Shown here: in pieces, positions 49,833-58,719 of the stretch
How the letters are laid out: each line of letters opens with the position of its first letter
Position numbering within the stretch: the stretch's first letter is position 1
NCBI RefSeq assembly: GCF_000429025.1
Contig: NZ_KE386833.1
Span: forward strand, 944,582 to 1,008,581
From: Actinospineispora spinosispora DSM 44797
GTDB taxonomy: Bacteria; Actinomycetota; Actinomycetes; Mycobacteriales; Pseudonocardiaceae
Direction: 5' to 3'
Length of the DNA stretch: 64,000 nucleotides
Notes under the pieces: model-generated
What the model was told of the DNA's origin: nothing
Database searches by the model: none
Seen by the model: the letters and a program-made list of their open reading frames with translations, nothing else
Translations under genes and position numbers: made by a program

Positions 49833-50447
49833 TCACGCCCCGCCGACAGCGCCGAAGGCGTGACCGTCGATGAGGATGAGCAGACCGATCGTGACCAGCA
49901 CGACGGGCAGCACGACATGCCCCCAACCGGCCAGAGCCGGGGCGATGAGCGGACGGGTGGCGAAGTAGCGCCCGGCCGCGCACCACAGGCCGGTTCCAAG
50001 TAGGAACACGATCAGGTAGACGGTCAGGCCCTCGACGCCGGCCACGGCGAACACCGGCACGTAGACGCCGACGTTGTCACCGCCGTTGGCCACGGTCACG
50101 GCCGCGACCTCCCAGACCCCGACGCGGCGAGCCGGTTCTTGTCCCGCCTCATGTTCGACACGGGTCCGTGATCGATGTTCTCGCCATGCGGTCCACGCCG
50201 CGCGCAGCCCGAGGAGCAGCGGGATCAGTCCGAGGTAGGGGATGGCGCCGGCGGGGAGCAGCCCGGCACCGAGGGCTCCGGCGACGGAGGCGACCAGGAT
50301 CGCGACGAACCCGAGATACTGGCCCGCCACGACACGCATCGCGGCGGTTCCGTTCGCGCCGGCCCGCCCGAAGAACAGCGCGAGCACGACCAGATCGTCG
50401 ATGTTGGTGACCGCGAACGTGACCGCGGCCTGGGCGAGTGTTCTCAC
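49833..50447 (-). CDS. CadD-family cadmium/cation transporter-like membrane protein
   Basis: A 204-residue protein with about five or six helices: VTFAVTNIDDLVVLALFFGRAG at the N-terminus and TVANGGDNVGVYVPVFAV in the middle. The paired N-[IG]-D-[DN] motifs within helices are typical of the CadD/LysE superfamily. GTG start at 50447. It lies 208 bp upstream of the pls-like gene on the same strand. LysE-superfamily members export cations or basic amino acids, so a link with the predicted polymer is possible but unproven. Confidence 0.83.
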   Translation of the reverse strand: MRTLAQAAVTFAVTNIDDLVVLALFFGRAGANGTAAMRVVAGQYLGFVAILVASVAGALGAGLLPAGAIPYLGLIPLLLGLRAAWTAWREHRSRTRVEHEAGQEPARRVGVWEVAAVTVANGGDNVGVYVPVFAVAGVEGLTVYLIVFLLGTGLWCAAGRYFATRPLIAPALAGWGHVVLPVVLVTIGLLILIDGHAFGAVGGA

Positions 50448-50516
50448 GGCTGCCCCGGCGCCCTCGAGAGGCGGACACGACGACCGCCCATGTCGAACCC
50501 GCTCGTCCGACGGTTC

Positions 50517-51671
50517 TCAGACAGCGGTGGTCGTGGCCTCGGCCGGGCGGGTGAGCGCGGCGTAGCGGGCGAGGTGCGCCGACACCGTGCCGAGTTCGTG
50601 CTCGATGACGGTGAGGCGTTTGAAGTAGTGGCCGACGGCCAGCTCCTCGGTCATTCCCATGCCGCCGTGCAGCTGCACCGCGCCCTGGCCGACGATGCGA
50701 GCGGCCCGGGCGACGGTCACCTTCGCGGCCGAGACCGCCCTGGCTCGTTCAGCATCCCCGGCGCCGAGACCGTGTATCGCCAGATGGGTCGCCGCGCTCG
50801 CCTGTTCGACCTCCAGGTACATGTCGACCATGCGGTGCTGCAGCACCTGGAAGCGGCTGATCGGCTGGCCGAACTGTGTCCGCTGCTTCGTGTAGCTCAC
50901 GGTGTCGGCGAGCACCCTGCGCAGACACCCGACGGCTTCCGCGCACACGGCCGCCGTGGCGTCGTCCACCGCCCGTTCGACAGTGCCCAGAGCGTCGCCG
51001 GGTCCGCCGAGCAGGGCGTCGGCCGGTAGCTGTACGTCCCGCAGCACCAGATCGGCGGCGATCCGGTCGTCGACCGTGCGCAACGGGTGCACGGTCATGC
51101 CGGCCGGGGGAGCGGCCGCGTCGAAGTCCACGAGGAAAAGTGAGACGCCGCCGTCACCGGTGCGGGCGGTCACCAGCAGATGCGTAGCGAGCGGTGCGGT
51201 GGTCACCACCGGTTTGGCGCCGTCGAGCACCCAGCCGGCACCGTCGCGCCGTGCGGTCGTGGTGATGTCGTCCAAGCCGGGCCCGGCCTCCATCGCCGCG
51301 ACCGCGGTGACCGCGGTGCCGTCGACGATGCGCGCGAGAACCTCATCGGCGCGAGGGCCGCCGAGCCGGTGCAGGAGCCCGGCACCCAGGACGGCGGTGT
51401 CGATGTAGGGCTCCACCACCAGCGCGTTACCGAGCGCCTCGGCGATGACCATCATCTCGACGGGGCCGCCACCCGTCCCGCCCGCGTGCTCCGGCAGGGC
51501 GGCGCCGAGGATTCCCAGGTCCTCGGCCAGCGCTCGCCAGATCTCGGGCTGCCAGCCCGGACCGGTCTTCACCGCGGCGCGGCTGACCGCCAGGTCGTAG
51601 TGCTTGTCGAGGAACTTCACGAGTCCGTCGCGCAGCATCTCCTGCTCCGCGGTGAGCGCGAACGAGATCAC
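50517..51671 (-). CDS. Acyl-CoA dehydrogenase subunit
   Basis: A 384-residue acyl-CoA dehydrogenase: FALTAEQEMLRDGL, GGPVEMMVIAEALG, TKQRTQFGQPISRFQVLQHRMVDMYLEVEQA and QLHGGMGMTEELAVGHYFKRL, where a conserved acidic residue sits in the position used by one subunit class. The GTG at 51671 overlaps the stop of the upstream dehydrogenase gene by 4 nt. The pair resembles the alpha2beta2 dehydrogenases of actinobacterial sterol and acyl side-chain degradation. The substrate is unknown. Confidence 0.88.
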   Translation of the reverse strand: MISFALTAEQEMLRDGLVKFLDKHYDLAVSRAAVKTGPGWQPEIWRALAEDLGILGAALPEHAGGTGGGPVEMMVIAEALGNALVVEPYIDTAVLGAGLLHRLGGPRADEVLARIVDGTAVTAVAAMEAGPGLDDITTTARRDGAGWVLDGAKPVVTTAPLATHLLVTARTGDGGVSLFLVDFDAAAPPAGMTVHPLRTVDDRIAADLVLRDVQLPADALLGGPGDALGTVERAVDDATAAVCAEAVGCLRRVLADTVSYTKQRTQFGQPISRFQVLQHRMVDMYLEVEQASAATHLAIHGLGAGDAERARAVSAAKVTVARAARIVGQGAVQLHGGMGMTEELAVGHYFKRLTVIEHELGTVSAHLARYAALTRPAEATTTAV

Positions 51672-52900
51672 AGGCCGAGCACCGCCTTCGCCAGGATGTT
51701 GCGTTGGATCTCGTTGCTTCCCGCGTAGATCGAGCCGGCCCGGTTGTTCAGGTAGAACAACGGCGCGACCGCCTGCCACTCCTCCCCGGAGAGGTAGTCA
51801 TCGGGTGGTGGCGTGTAGTCGACCGTCGGACCGCCCGGCGCGGTGGCGTGCGGCTGGTACACACGTCCCCTCGGGCCGGCCGCCTCCAGGGCCAGCTCGC
51901 TGATCCGCTGGCTCAGCTCGGTGCCGAGGATCTTCAGCATCGACGACGCCGGGCCGGGATTACCACCGGCCGCGAGCGTGTCCAGCGCCCGGTGTTCGAG
52001 CACCTCGAGCACGTCCGCGCGGATGCGGGCCTCCGCGAGCCGTGAGGAGAAGGACGGATCGTCGATCAACGAACGGCCCCCGGGACCGGGCTGCCGTGTG
52101 GCGTGCTCGGCCAACGCGGCGGCCTTGACCTGCAGTGCCGGTGCGACCGCGGCGCCACCGCGTTCGAACACCAGCAGATACTTCGCGACGGACCAGCCGT
52201 CGTCGATCTCGCCGAGCACGTTGTCCACCGGGACCCGTACCTGCTCGAAGAAGACCTGGTTCTGGATCTGCTCGCCGGAGGTCATCACCAGCGGCCGGAC
52301 CGTGATCCCCGGTGCGGTCATGTCGACCAGGAGGAACGTGATGCCGTGCTGCTTGCGTTCGGTCCGGGTGGTGCGCACCAGGCAGAACATCCAGTTCGCC
52401 TCGCCGGCGTGGGTGGTCCAGATCTTGCTGCCGTCGAGCACCAGCTCATCACCATCGCGCACCGCGGCCATGCTCAGGGAGGCGAGGTCGGAGCCGGACT
52501 CGGGCTCGGAGTAGCCCTGGCAGAAGAACACCTCACCGGTGAGGATGCGCGGTAGGAAGTAATCCTTCTGCTCGGGCGTGCCGTAGCCGATGATCGCGTG
52601 CGCGACCATGCGAATGCCCATGGGCGACAGCGAGGGCGCTCCCGCCAGGGTCGACTCGCGGCTGAAGATGTAGTGCTGGGTCAGGCTCCAGTCGCAACCG
52701 CCGTGTTCGACCGGCCAGCTGGGAGCGGCCCAGCCGCGCGCATGCAGGATGCGCTGCCAGGCCATGCTCGCCTCGTGGTCGGTGTAGACGCTGGTCATCA
52801 GGCGACCCGCTCGCCGAAGCTCGGGTGTCAGCTCCCGGTCCAGGAAGTCGCGCACCTCGTCCCGGAAGGCCAGGTCGTCCGGTGACCATCCCATCTCCAC
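51668..52900 (-). CDS. Acyl-CoA dehydrogenase subunit lacking the usual C-terminal Glu
   Basis: A 410-residue acyl-CoA dehydrogenase with FCQGYSEPESGSDLASLS, KIWTTHAGEANWMFCLVRT and the C-terminal GSIYAGSNEIQRNIL. Where single-subunit enzymes have YEGTSEIQ with the catalytic glutamate, this protein has YAGSNEIQ, so it probably needs its overlapping partner for catalysis. GTG at 52900 with GAGGAG 7 nt upstream; the ATG two codons later is closer to that site. Forms a unit with the 50517-51671 gene. Confidence 0.88.
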   Translation of the reverse strand: MEMGWSPDDLAFRDEVRDFLDRELTPELRRAGRLMTSVYTDHEASMAWQRILHARGWAAPSWPVEHGGCDWSLTQHYIFSRESTLAGAPSLSPMGIRMVAHAIIGYGTPEQKDYFLPRILTGEVFFCQGYSEPESGSDLASLSMAAVRDGDELVLDGSKIWTTHAGEANWMFCLVRTTRTERKQHGITFLLVDMTAPGITVRPLVMTSGEQIQNQVFFEQVRVPVDNVLGEIDDGWSVAKYLLVFERGGAAVAPALQVKAAALAEHATRQPGPGGRSLIDDPSFSSRLAEARIRADVLEVLEHRALDTLAAGGNPGPASSMLKILGTELSQRISELALEAAGPRGRVYQPHATAPGGPTVDYTPPPDDYLSGEEWQAVAPLFYLNNRAGSIYAGSNEIQRNILAKAVLGL

Positions 52901-53018
52901 GCGTGTGCTCCTCTGCCCGACGACGGATCCGACCCCCATTGTGGTTGAAGGTGCCACATTCCGACGCACGACCGTCGCGCGGCCGACGGATCTGCCGTCA
53001 GGCTGGAGACGGGTGTCC

Positions 53019-53516
53019 TTATGCGCCGATCTTCACGACATGCGCCTGTTGCGGACCGGCCGGGGTAGCCCAGGTGATCGTGTCCCCGGCCGCGTGACCG
53101 GTCAGCGCCCTGGCGAGCGGGCTGTCGAGCCCGAGGAGCTCGGCGTTCGTGCCTTCCGGCGACGCGTCCAGGACGGACGTGGCGTAGAACGTCTCCTCGT
53201 CACCGTCGGGGAACCGCAGCGTCACGGTGCTTCCCTCGGCCAGGGCACCGCTCCCGGAGCGGTTCGTCCCGGTCGCCGATCCCGCGATGAGCAGGTGGTG
53301 GATCTCGTTGATCCGGTCCTCGATCCGGAACACGTCGTCAGCGCGGCGCATCGCCTCGGCGCGGTCCCCGGAGTCGGCGGCGCGGTAGTCCTCCGCGCCC
53401 TCTCCGCGCAGCTGGTCTCGCTGCGATCGCAGGACGGCCAGCTCGTCACGAAGTCGGCGCTGCACCTCGCTGTCGGTCTCGGACCGCGGTTGCTCGACCA
53501 CAGACTGACTGCTCAT
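53019..53516 (-). CDS. GreA/GreB-type transcript cleavage factor-like protein
   Basis: A 165-residue protein with an N-terminal coiled coil (VQRRLRDELAVLRSQRDQLRG...RIEDRINEIHHLL) and a C-terminal FKBP-like domain (VTLRFPDGDEETFYATSVLDASPEGTNAELLGLDSPLARALTGHAAGDTITW). The coiled-coil tip carries DSGDRAEAMRRAD, where GreA has acidic residues. It probably binds RNA polymerase. The ATG at 53516 has GGAGG 5 nt upstream. It is single and not obviously linked to its neighbours. Confidence 0.85.
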   Translation of the reverse strand: MSSQSVVEQPRSETDSEVQRRLRDELAVLRSQRDQLRGEGAEDYRAADSGDRAEAMRRADDVFRIEDRINEIHHLLIAGSATGTNRSGSGALAEGSTVTLRFPDGDEETFYATSVLDASPEGTNAELLGLDSPLARALTGHAAGDTITWATPAGPQQAHVVKIGA

Positions 53517-53677
53517 CCCGACCTCCATGCCGCACAACATCGTTGTTTCTGTCGAGGGCTCGACCGCCGCCCTCCCGCGTCCGCTGCCCGACGAGCAACA
53601 GACCCTGGTGCGCCAACGTTCATCGGCCGGATCGAATTCCGTGATGTGTGGTTAATCGCTCTCCAGAGGGAAACCGG

Positions 53678-54475
53678 CTAATTCGGTTGAGCGGAGGCCG
53701 TGGTGCTGCTCCGCCCGGTGCCCTGCTCCTCGGCGCTCGTGGCGCCCTGGCCGAGGTAGGCCAGCACACCGAAGACGATGAACACGATCATCAGTACCCG
53801 TGCTCCCTTGGTCAGCACGAGCGGCCGCGTCACCGGTGTCTCCCTCGCTGGTTCTGAACCAGCGGGCGCGTCGCCGAACAGCTTCTTCGGGTACGCCGAC
53901 GTCAGCATCGACAGGTAGACCTGGTAGCGCACCTGGTAGCGGACCGTGGCCGCCGTGGCCAGGAACAGCGACGCGGGCATCCGGCCCGCGATCAGCACGA
54001 TCAGCCAGAAGATGAGACCGAGCACGTACCAGCCGTAGGTCACGATGGAGCTCAGGATCATGACCGGCAGGACCAGGATGATCCGGAAGAGCACCGCCGC
54101 GCGGTTGAGCCGCGTCCGAGGCGGAAACACGACCCGGATCGGGTAGTCGGCGGAGACGAAGGCGAACGGCGGGTACCGGTCGGTCAGCAGCTGCAGGTAG
54201 CCGGTGAACCGCGCCTGCCACGCGATGTAGCCGGTCAGGAAGTCAGCGGCCCAGTCCGGCAGTCGACCGGTGAAGAGCGCCGCGAACCAGCCGATGACCA
54301 GCACGACGAAGGCCGCGATGCCGACCAGCGCGAGCACGACCATGTGCGGAATCGCCAGGATGAACCGCAGCAGGACGGTCCACCGGCGCTGGCTCCCGGC
54401 GAAGTCGACCTCCAGCTCGGGATCGATGTGTGCAGGCGGTACCCCCGCGCCACCCGTAGACGGTGTGGCCGTCAT
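53678..54475 (-). CDS. DUF4389 membrane protein
   Basis: A 265-residue membrane protein: cytoplasmic N-terminus, then helices at LLRFILAIPHMVVLALVGIAAFVVLVIGWFAAL, LFRIILVLPVMILSSIVTYGWYVLGLIFWLIVLIAG and a final one at LMIVFIVFGVLAYLG. The YLQLLTDRYPPF and YLSMLTSAYPKK pair marks the two halves of a DUF4389 repeat. The function of the family is unknown. ATG at 54475. A 665 bp gene-free, repeat-rich stretch follows upstream. Confidence 0.85.
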   Translation of the reverse strand: MTATPSTGGAGVPPAHIDPELEVDFAGSQRRWTVLLRFILAIPHMVVLALVGIAAFVVLVIGWFAALFTGRLPDWAADFLTGYIAWQARFTGYLQLLTDRYPPFAFVSADYPIRVVFPPRTRLNRAAVLFRIILVLPVMILSSIVTYGWYVLGLIFWLIVLIAGRMPASLFLATAATVRYQVRYQVYLSMLTSAYPKKLFGDAPAGSEPARETPVTRPLVLTKGARVLMIVFIVFGVLAYLGQGATSAEEQGTGRSSTTASAQPN

Positions 54476-54627
54476 ATCTGGTTACCTCCCTGCCCGCAGT
54501 GGATCATGCCGGGTGCATTGTCGGTGGCACCCCTTGACAGATCAACGACATCGCCGGGCGGTAGCCCCGATAGTGGCGCTTCACCGCTCGTTCGGCTGGC
54601 CCGGCGGCCCTCGTCGCCGCGCAACTC

Positions 54628-54696
54628 ACTTCGCAGAGGCTCAGGTTGCGTCGCAGACGCTGCAGCATCTGCGACGCAACACGTAGCTCTGCGAGC
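54628..54696. repeat. Family A palindrome, copy 4, with compensatory changes
   Basis: Core 54645-54680, left half GTTGCGTCGCAGACGCTG, one mismatch. It differs from copies 1-3 in two arm positions, and both have matching changes in the other arm. Outer arms are CTTCGCAGAG (from 54629) and CTCTGCGAG (from 54687). Confidence 0.82.
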
Positions 54697-54733
54697 CGTC
54701 ACCCGAGTGACCAACGCGACCACTGGGGCCAGC

Positions 54734-54757
54734 GAACCCGAACCCGAACCCGAACCC
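54734..54757. repeat. Hexamer tandem repeat (GAACCC)4
   Basis: Four exact copies of GAACCC, followed by an alternating CG/CA run. Part of the 54476-55140 non-coding stretch. Confidence 0.85.
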
Positions 54758-54845
54758 GCGCGCGCACGCGCGAGGGCGCAGCCCGATGCGCAAGAAGAGC
54801 GCGATCGGCACGCACACCACCCCATCCCCGCGATCCTGGCCCGCA

Positions 54846-54957
54846 CTTGGCGTGGCCGCCCGCCGTCAATCCTGAAACCTCGCCCCCGAACGCCGGACAG
54901 CCCGACGACGTGCGAGGCCGGCGAAGCCGGGGATTGACGGCGGGCGGCCACGCCAAG
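54846..54957. repeat. Long hairpin with perfect 27 bp arms
   Basis: Arms 54846-54872 and 54931-54957 are exact reverse complements (left arm begins CTTGGCGTGGCCGCCCGCCG). The 58 nt loop itself contains a CCTCGC/GCGAGG pairing. It is too far from any stop codon to be a simple terminator of a known gene. It might be a non-coding RNA structure or the remains of a mobile element. Confidence 0.8.
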
Positions 54958-54970
54958 ACACTCGCTGGCC

Positions 54971-55122
54971 AGCGGGGACGCCACGGCCGAGCGGGGACGC
55001 CACGGCCCAGCGGGGACGCCACGGCCCAGCGGCGATGCCGCCGCCCAGCGGCGATGCCGCCGCCGAGCGGCGATGCCCCGGCCCGGCGGCGACGCCTCCG
55101 CTTACCGGGGACGCCTCCCGCC
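54971..55122. repeat. Eight-unit 19 bp tandem repeat
   Basis: Eight units of 19 bp with consensus AGCGGNGAYGCCNCGGCCN, units 1-3 nearly identical and diverging towards 55122. It ends 18 bp before the stop of the monooxygenase gene. The period is not a multiple of three, so it is not a protein repeat. Confidence 0.82.
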
Positions 55123-55140
55123 GGTGAGAACAACCGGCCG

Positions 55141-56745
55141 TCACCGCCGGAGAAGCGTGAATCCGCGATACCCGGCCGAAGCCACCTCGTCGGCGCGCGC
55201 CCGGTAGTTGCCGACCCCACCGACGTACGGCATGAACACCCGGGGTTTGCCGGGAATGTTCGCGCCGAAGAACCATGAGTTGGGGGAGCGGGGGTAGAGC
55301 GTCGCCTCGGCGACCTCACCGACGTGCGCGACCCAGCCGTCCTCGGCCTCCTGGGTCGCTTCGGCCCGGTACACGTCGTGCTCACGGGCGTGATCGAGGA
55401 AGTCCGCGATCCACTCGACGTGTTGTTCGGCGGAGTTGACCATGTTGCTGAACACCGAAGGGCTGCCTGGCCCGGTGAGCAGGAACAGGTTGGGGAATCC
55501 CGACACCGCGAGCCCCAGATAGGTGACGGGACCCCCGGACCACTTCGAGGCCAGTGACGTGCCGTCGGCGCCCCGGATGTCGATCCGCGACAGTGAGCCG
55601 GTCATCGCGTCGAAGCCGGTGGCGAACACGATCATGTCGAGGGGGTGGTGTGCCGAGGCGGTGCGCAGCCCGGTCGGGGTGATCTCCTCGATCGGCGCGG
55701 CGCTCACGTCGACGAGGGTGACGTCGTCCCGGTTGAAGGTCTCGTAGTAGTTCGTGCCGGAGCACAGCCGCTTCGTGCCGAAATGGAAACCCTGGGGACA
55801 CAGCAGCTCGCTGACCTCGGGATCGTGCACGGTCGCCCGGATCTTCGCGCGGACGAACTCGGCGGTGGCTTCGTTGGCCTCGGGGTCGGTCAGGACGTCG
55901 GCGAATGCCCGCATCATGTACAGACCGCCGGAGCGCCAGCGCGCCTCGAGCTCGGCGGACCGCTGCGCGGGGGTGAGGTCGCGGTAACGGTTGTCGTTCT
56001 GTGGCTGGCTGTGTCCGAAGCCCGAGATGCGCGCCTTGGCCCGGCGTTCGGGGTACTCGGCTTTCCAGTGCACCTCGACCTCGGGCGGCATCGGGTGGTT
56101 CCGGGCCGGCATGCAGAAGTTGGCCGTCCGCTGGAAGACGTCCAGGTGGGCGGCCTGTTCGGCGACGATCGGGATCAGCTGCGTTCCCGAGGAGCCGGTG
56201 CCGATCACGCCTACCCTGTTACCGGAGAAGTCGACGCCGTCACGGGGCCAGTCACCGGTGTGGAACCAGCGACCTTCGAAGGTGTCGAGCCCGGGGATGT
56301 CCGGGACCTGGGCGACGGTCAGGCAGCCGGTCGCCATCAGGCACCACCGCGCGCCGACCTCGTCACCTAGGTCGGTCGTGACGGTCCAGCGAACGGTGTC
56401 CTCGTCGAAACGGGCGCCGACGACCGCTGTGTCCAGCTCGATGTGCTCACGCAGGGCGAACCGGTCGACGACGTGGTTGAGGTAGCGCAGCAGTTCGGGC
56501 TGCGAGGCGTACCGCTCGCTCCATCGCCACTCCTGCTGCAGGTTCTCGTCGAACGAGTAGGAGTAGTCCATGCTCTCGATGTCGCACCGGGCGCCGGGAT
56601 AGCGGTTGTGGAACCAGGTGCCCCCGAGCCCGGAGCCCGATTCGAACAATCGGGCCGAGTACCCGGCTCGCAGGAGACGGTGGAGCATGTAGATGCCGCT
56701 GAAACCGGCTCCGACCACAACGGCGTCCACAGGACGGGTGTTCAT
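55141..56745 (-). CDS. Flavin-containing (Baeyer-Villiger type) monooxygenase
   Basis: A 534-residue type I BVMO. It has FAD-site GAGFSGIYMLHRL, GGTWFHNRYPGARCDIES, a perfect BVMO fingerprint FEGRWFHTGDWP, the NADP-site GTGSSGTQ and FATGFDAMTG. GAGAGG lies 7 nt before the ATG at 56745; the adjacent ATG at 56748 is the alternative. It converts a ketone to an ester or oxygenates a hetero atom with NADPH and O2. An IclR gene lies 122 bp upstream on the same strand. Confidence 0.92.
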   Translation of the reverse strand: MNTRPVDAVVVGAGFSGIYMLHRLLRAGYSARLFESGSGLGGTWFHNRYPGARCDIESMDYSYSFDENLQQEWRWSERYASQPELLRYLNHVVDRFALREHIELDTAVVGARFDEDTVRWTVTTDLGDEVGARWCLMATGCLTVAQVPDIPGLDTFEGRWFHTGDWPRDGVDFSGNRVGVIGTGSSGTQLIPIVAEQAAHLDVFQRTANFCMPARNHPMPPEVEVHWKAEYPERRAKARISGFGHSQPQNDNRYRDLTPAQRSAELEARWRSGGLYMMRAFADVLTDPEANEATAEFVRAKIRATVHDPEVSELLCPQGFHFGTKRLCSGTNYYETFNRDDVTLVDVSAAPIEEITPTGLRTASAHHPLDMIVFATGFDAMTGSLSRIDIRGADGTSLASKWSGGPVTYLGLAVSGFPNLFLLTGPGSPSVFSNMVNSAEQHVEWIADFLDHAREHDVYRAEATQEAEDGWVAHVGEVAEATLYPRSPNSWFFGANIPGKPRVFMPYVGGVGNYRARADEVASAGYRGFTLLRR

Positions 56746-56867
56746 CATCGAACCTCTCCGAGATCGGACCATCGACGTGGTCACGATCGGCGCGTGCCGG
56801 ACAGGTCACCAGCGTGATTCCCGCCCAGCGAGAAACCTCCTCGCCGGCCTGCGGGGATCGTCGCGGG

Positions 56868-57638
56868 TCAGCGGGTCGCGTCGGGATGGTGGTGCAGGGC
56901 GCGGGTGATACCGCGAGCCGTGGCCATCACCGCGGGCAGCGCCGAGGAGACGGTGTCCGGCGAGTTGGGGACGATCACGGACAGGGCCGCCACGACGGTG
57001 CGGTCGCGGTTGCGGATCGGGGCGGCCACCCCCGCGGCGTCGAGGTGCACCGAGCCGGCCAGTGTCGCGCTGTCGCGTCGGCGGGTATCGGCGAACCTGC
57101 GCCGCAGCTCGGCCGGGTCGACGACGGTTCGAGAGGTGAACCGGTGCAGCTCGGACGTGAGCACTCGCTCTTGCAGGTCCTGGGAGCCGAACGCCAGCAG
57201 GACGAGCCCGGACGAGCAGGTGTGCGCGGGAAGCCTGCCGGCGACCCGGGTGATGTTCACCGTCGTCTGTCCTCGGGCGCTGAGCCGCTCGATGTAGAGG
57301 ACGTCGGTACCCTCGAGCAGGGCCAGCTGGGTGTGCTGGCGAACCACGGACTGCAGGTCTTCGAGGTAGGGCATCGCCAGGTCGCGCAGGCCGAGCGCCG
57401 ATGTGGAGCGCCAGCCCAGCTCCCACAGCCGGACGCCGACCCGCAACAACCGGTCCGGGCCCTTCTCCAGCAGCCCGAGCCTGACCATCTCCGCGACCAG
57501 CCGATGGGTGGACGCCATCGGGATTCCGGTACGGCGGGAGATGTCCGACGCGGTGAGGCTCGGCGTCCCGGGCCGGAACGCCTCCAGTACGCGGGTGGCG
57601 CGGCTCAGGACCGTCTCGCCACCGTCCGCCTGGGTCAC
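56868..57638 (-). CDS. IclR-family transcriptional regulator
   Basis: A 256-residue IclR protein: winged helix (VLSRATRVLEAFRPGTPSLTASDISRRTGIPMASTHRLVAEMVRLGLLEK, residues 10-60) and effector domain with LPAHTCSSGLVLLAF and GVAAPIRNRDRTVVAALSVIVPN. GTG at 57638. It probably controls the monooxygenase gene just downstream. Confidence 0.92.
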   Translation of the reverse strand: MTQADGGETVLSRATRVLEAFRPGTPSLTASDISRRTGIPMASTHRLVAEMVRLGLLEKGPDRLLRVGVRLWELGWRSTSALGLRDLAMPYLEDLQSVVRQHTQLALLEGTDVLYIERLSARGQTTVNITRVAGRLPAHTCSSGLVLLAFGSQDLQERVLTSELHRFTSRTVVDPAELRRRFADTRRRDSATLAGSVHLDAAGVAAPIRNRDRTVVAALSVIVPNSPDTVSSALPAVMATARGITRALHHHPDATR

Positions 57639-57699
57639 CCACCCATTCTGCCCCGAGGTGTCCCCGCCGACCTCGCGGACGCAGCCACCGGCGCGGGAG

Positions 57700-58710
57700 C
57701 TATCCCGCGCTCGGTCGGCGCGCCGTGCTGAACCGGCGTTGGTACGCGGCGGGACTGATGGACAGCTCTCGCGCGAAGACCCGTCGCAGGCTCTCGTAGC
57801 TGGGGAACCCGGCGAGTGTCGCGGCGTGCGTCGCGGTGTGGCCCTGGTCGAGCAACGCCCTGGCCATGTCGAACCGGATGCTCTCCACGTACCGGGCGGG
57901 GGTGGTGGACAGTTCGTCGTGGAACAGCCGGGTGAGCTGCCGGGGACTCACCGCCAGCTGCCTGGCCAGTTCGGTCGGTGAGTGATCGCGCTCGGGGTTC
58001 GCCGTCACCAGGTCGGTGATCTTGCGTAGCGCGGGCGAGCGGGGCGGCGGTCCCTGCAGCGGAGCCGAGAACTGGGACTGTCCGCCTGAACGCTGCAGGT
58101 AGACCACCAGTGCGCGGGCGACGTCGCGGGTCAGGTCAGGGCCGTGGTCCTCCTCGACGAGCGCGAGGGCGAGATCGATTCCCGCGGTGACGCCGGCCGA
58201 GGTGTAGGTGGCGCCGTCCCGGACGTAGATCGCGTCGGGCTCGACCCGGCACGTGGGGTGTCGGGCGGCGAGCTGGTGCGTGACCTTCCAGTGGGTCGTC
58301 GCGCGCTTGCCGTCGAGCAGACCGGCGGCGGCGAGGATGAACGCGCCCGTGCAGATCGAGGCGACCCGGCCGGCGCGAGCCGCCTGCACCCGTGCTGCCT
58401 CGGCCAGGTCCTGGGGTACGCCGGTTCGCGGATACAGCGACGATCCGGCCACGAGGAACGTGTGCGCGGCAGGTTCAGCGGAGGCCGCGGCGTCGACGGC
58501 GAACCGCATGCCGAGGTCGGACGTGACCTCGTGCCCGGTCGGGGACACCAGCACGATCTGATAGGCCGCGCCCAACCGGTTCGCCTCCTTGAAGACCTCG
58601 GCGGGACCAGCGAGGTCCAGCAGGGTCACCCCGTCGAAGACGAGGATCGCGACGCGATGCCGGGCCGGCGTTGACCGGCCGCCGGTCGGGGAGGTGGCAG
58701 GCGGCGACAC
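57700..58710 (-). CDS. GlxA-type AraC regulator with DJ-1 domain
   Basis: A 336-residue regulator. The DJ-1 domain starts RVAILVFDGVTLLDLAGPAEVFKEAN and has the elbow ASICTGAFILAAAGLLDGKRATTHW with Cys, followed by the AraC pair ELARQLAVSPRQLTRLFHDEL and LAGFPSYESLRRVFARELSISPAAYQRRF. It is complete at the N-terminus, unlike the GlxA-type gene at 31641. GTG at 58710. Target unknown. Confidence 0.92.
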   Translation of the reverse strand: MSPPATSPTGGRSTPARHRVAILVFDGVTLLDLAGPAEVFKEANRLGAAYQIVLVSPTGHEVTSDLGMRFAVDAAASAEPAAHTFLVAGSSLYPRTGVPQDLAEAARVQAARAGRVASICTGAFILAAAGLLDGKRATTHWKVTHQLAARHPTCRVEPDAIYVRDGATYTSAGVTAGIDLALALVEEDHGPDLTRDVARALVVYLQRSGGQSQFSAPLQGPPPRSPALRKITDLVTANPERDHSPTELARQLAVSPRQLTRLFHDELSTTPARYVESIRFDMARALLDQGHTATHAATLAGFPSYESLRRVFARELSISPAAYQRRFSTARRPSAG

Positions 58711-58719
58711 GGCCCATTG

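Noticed and set aside
54971..55122. 19 bp tandem repeat considered as a CRISPR array
   Set aside because: Units are contiguous with no unique spacers and no cas genes are near.
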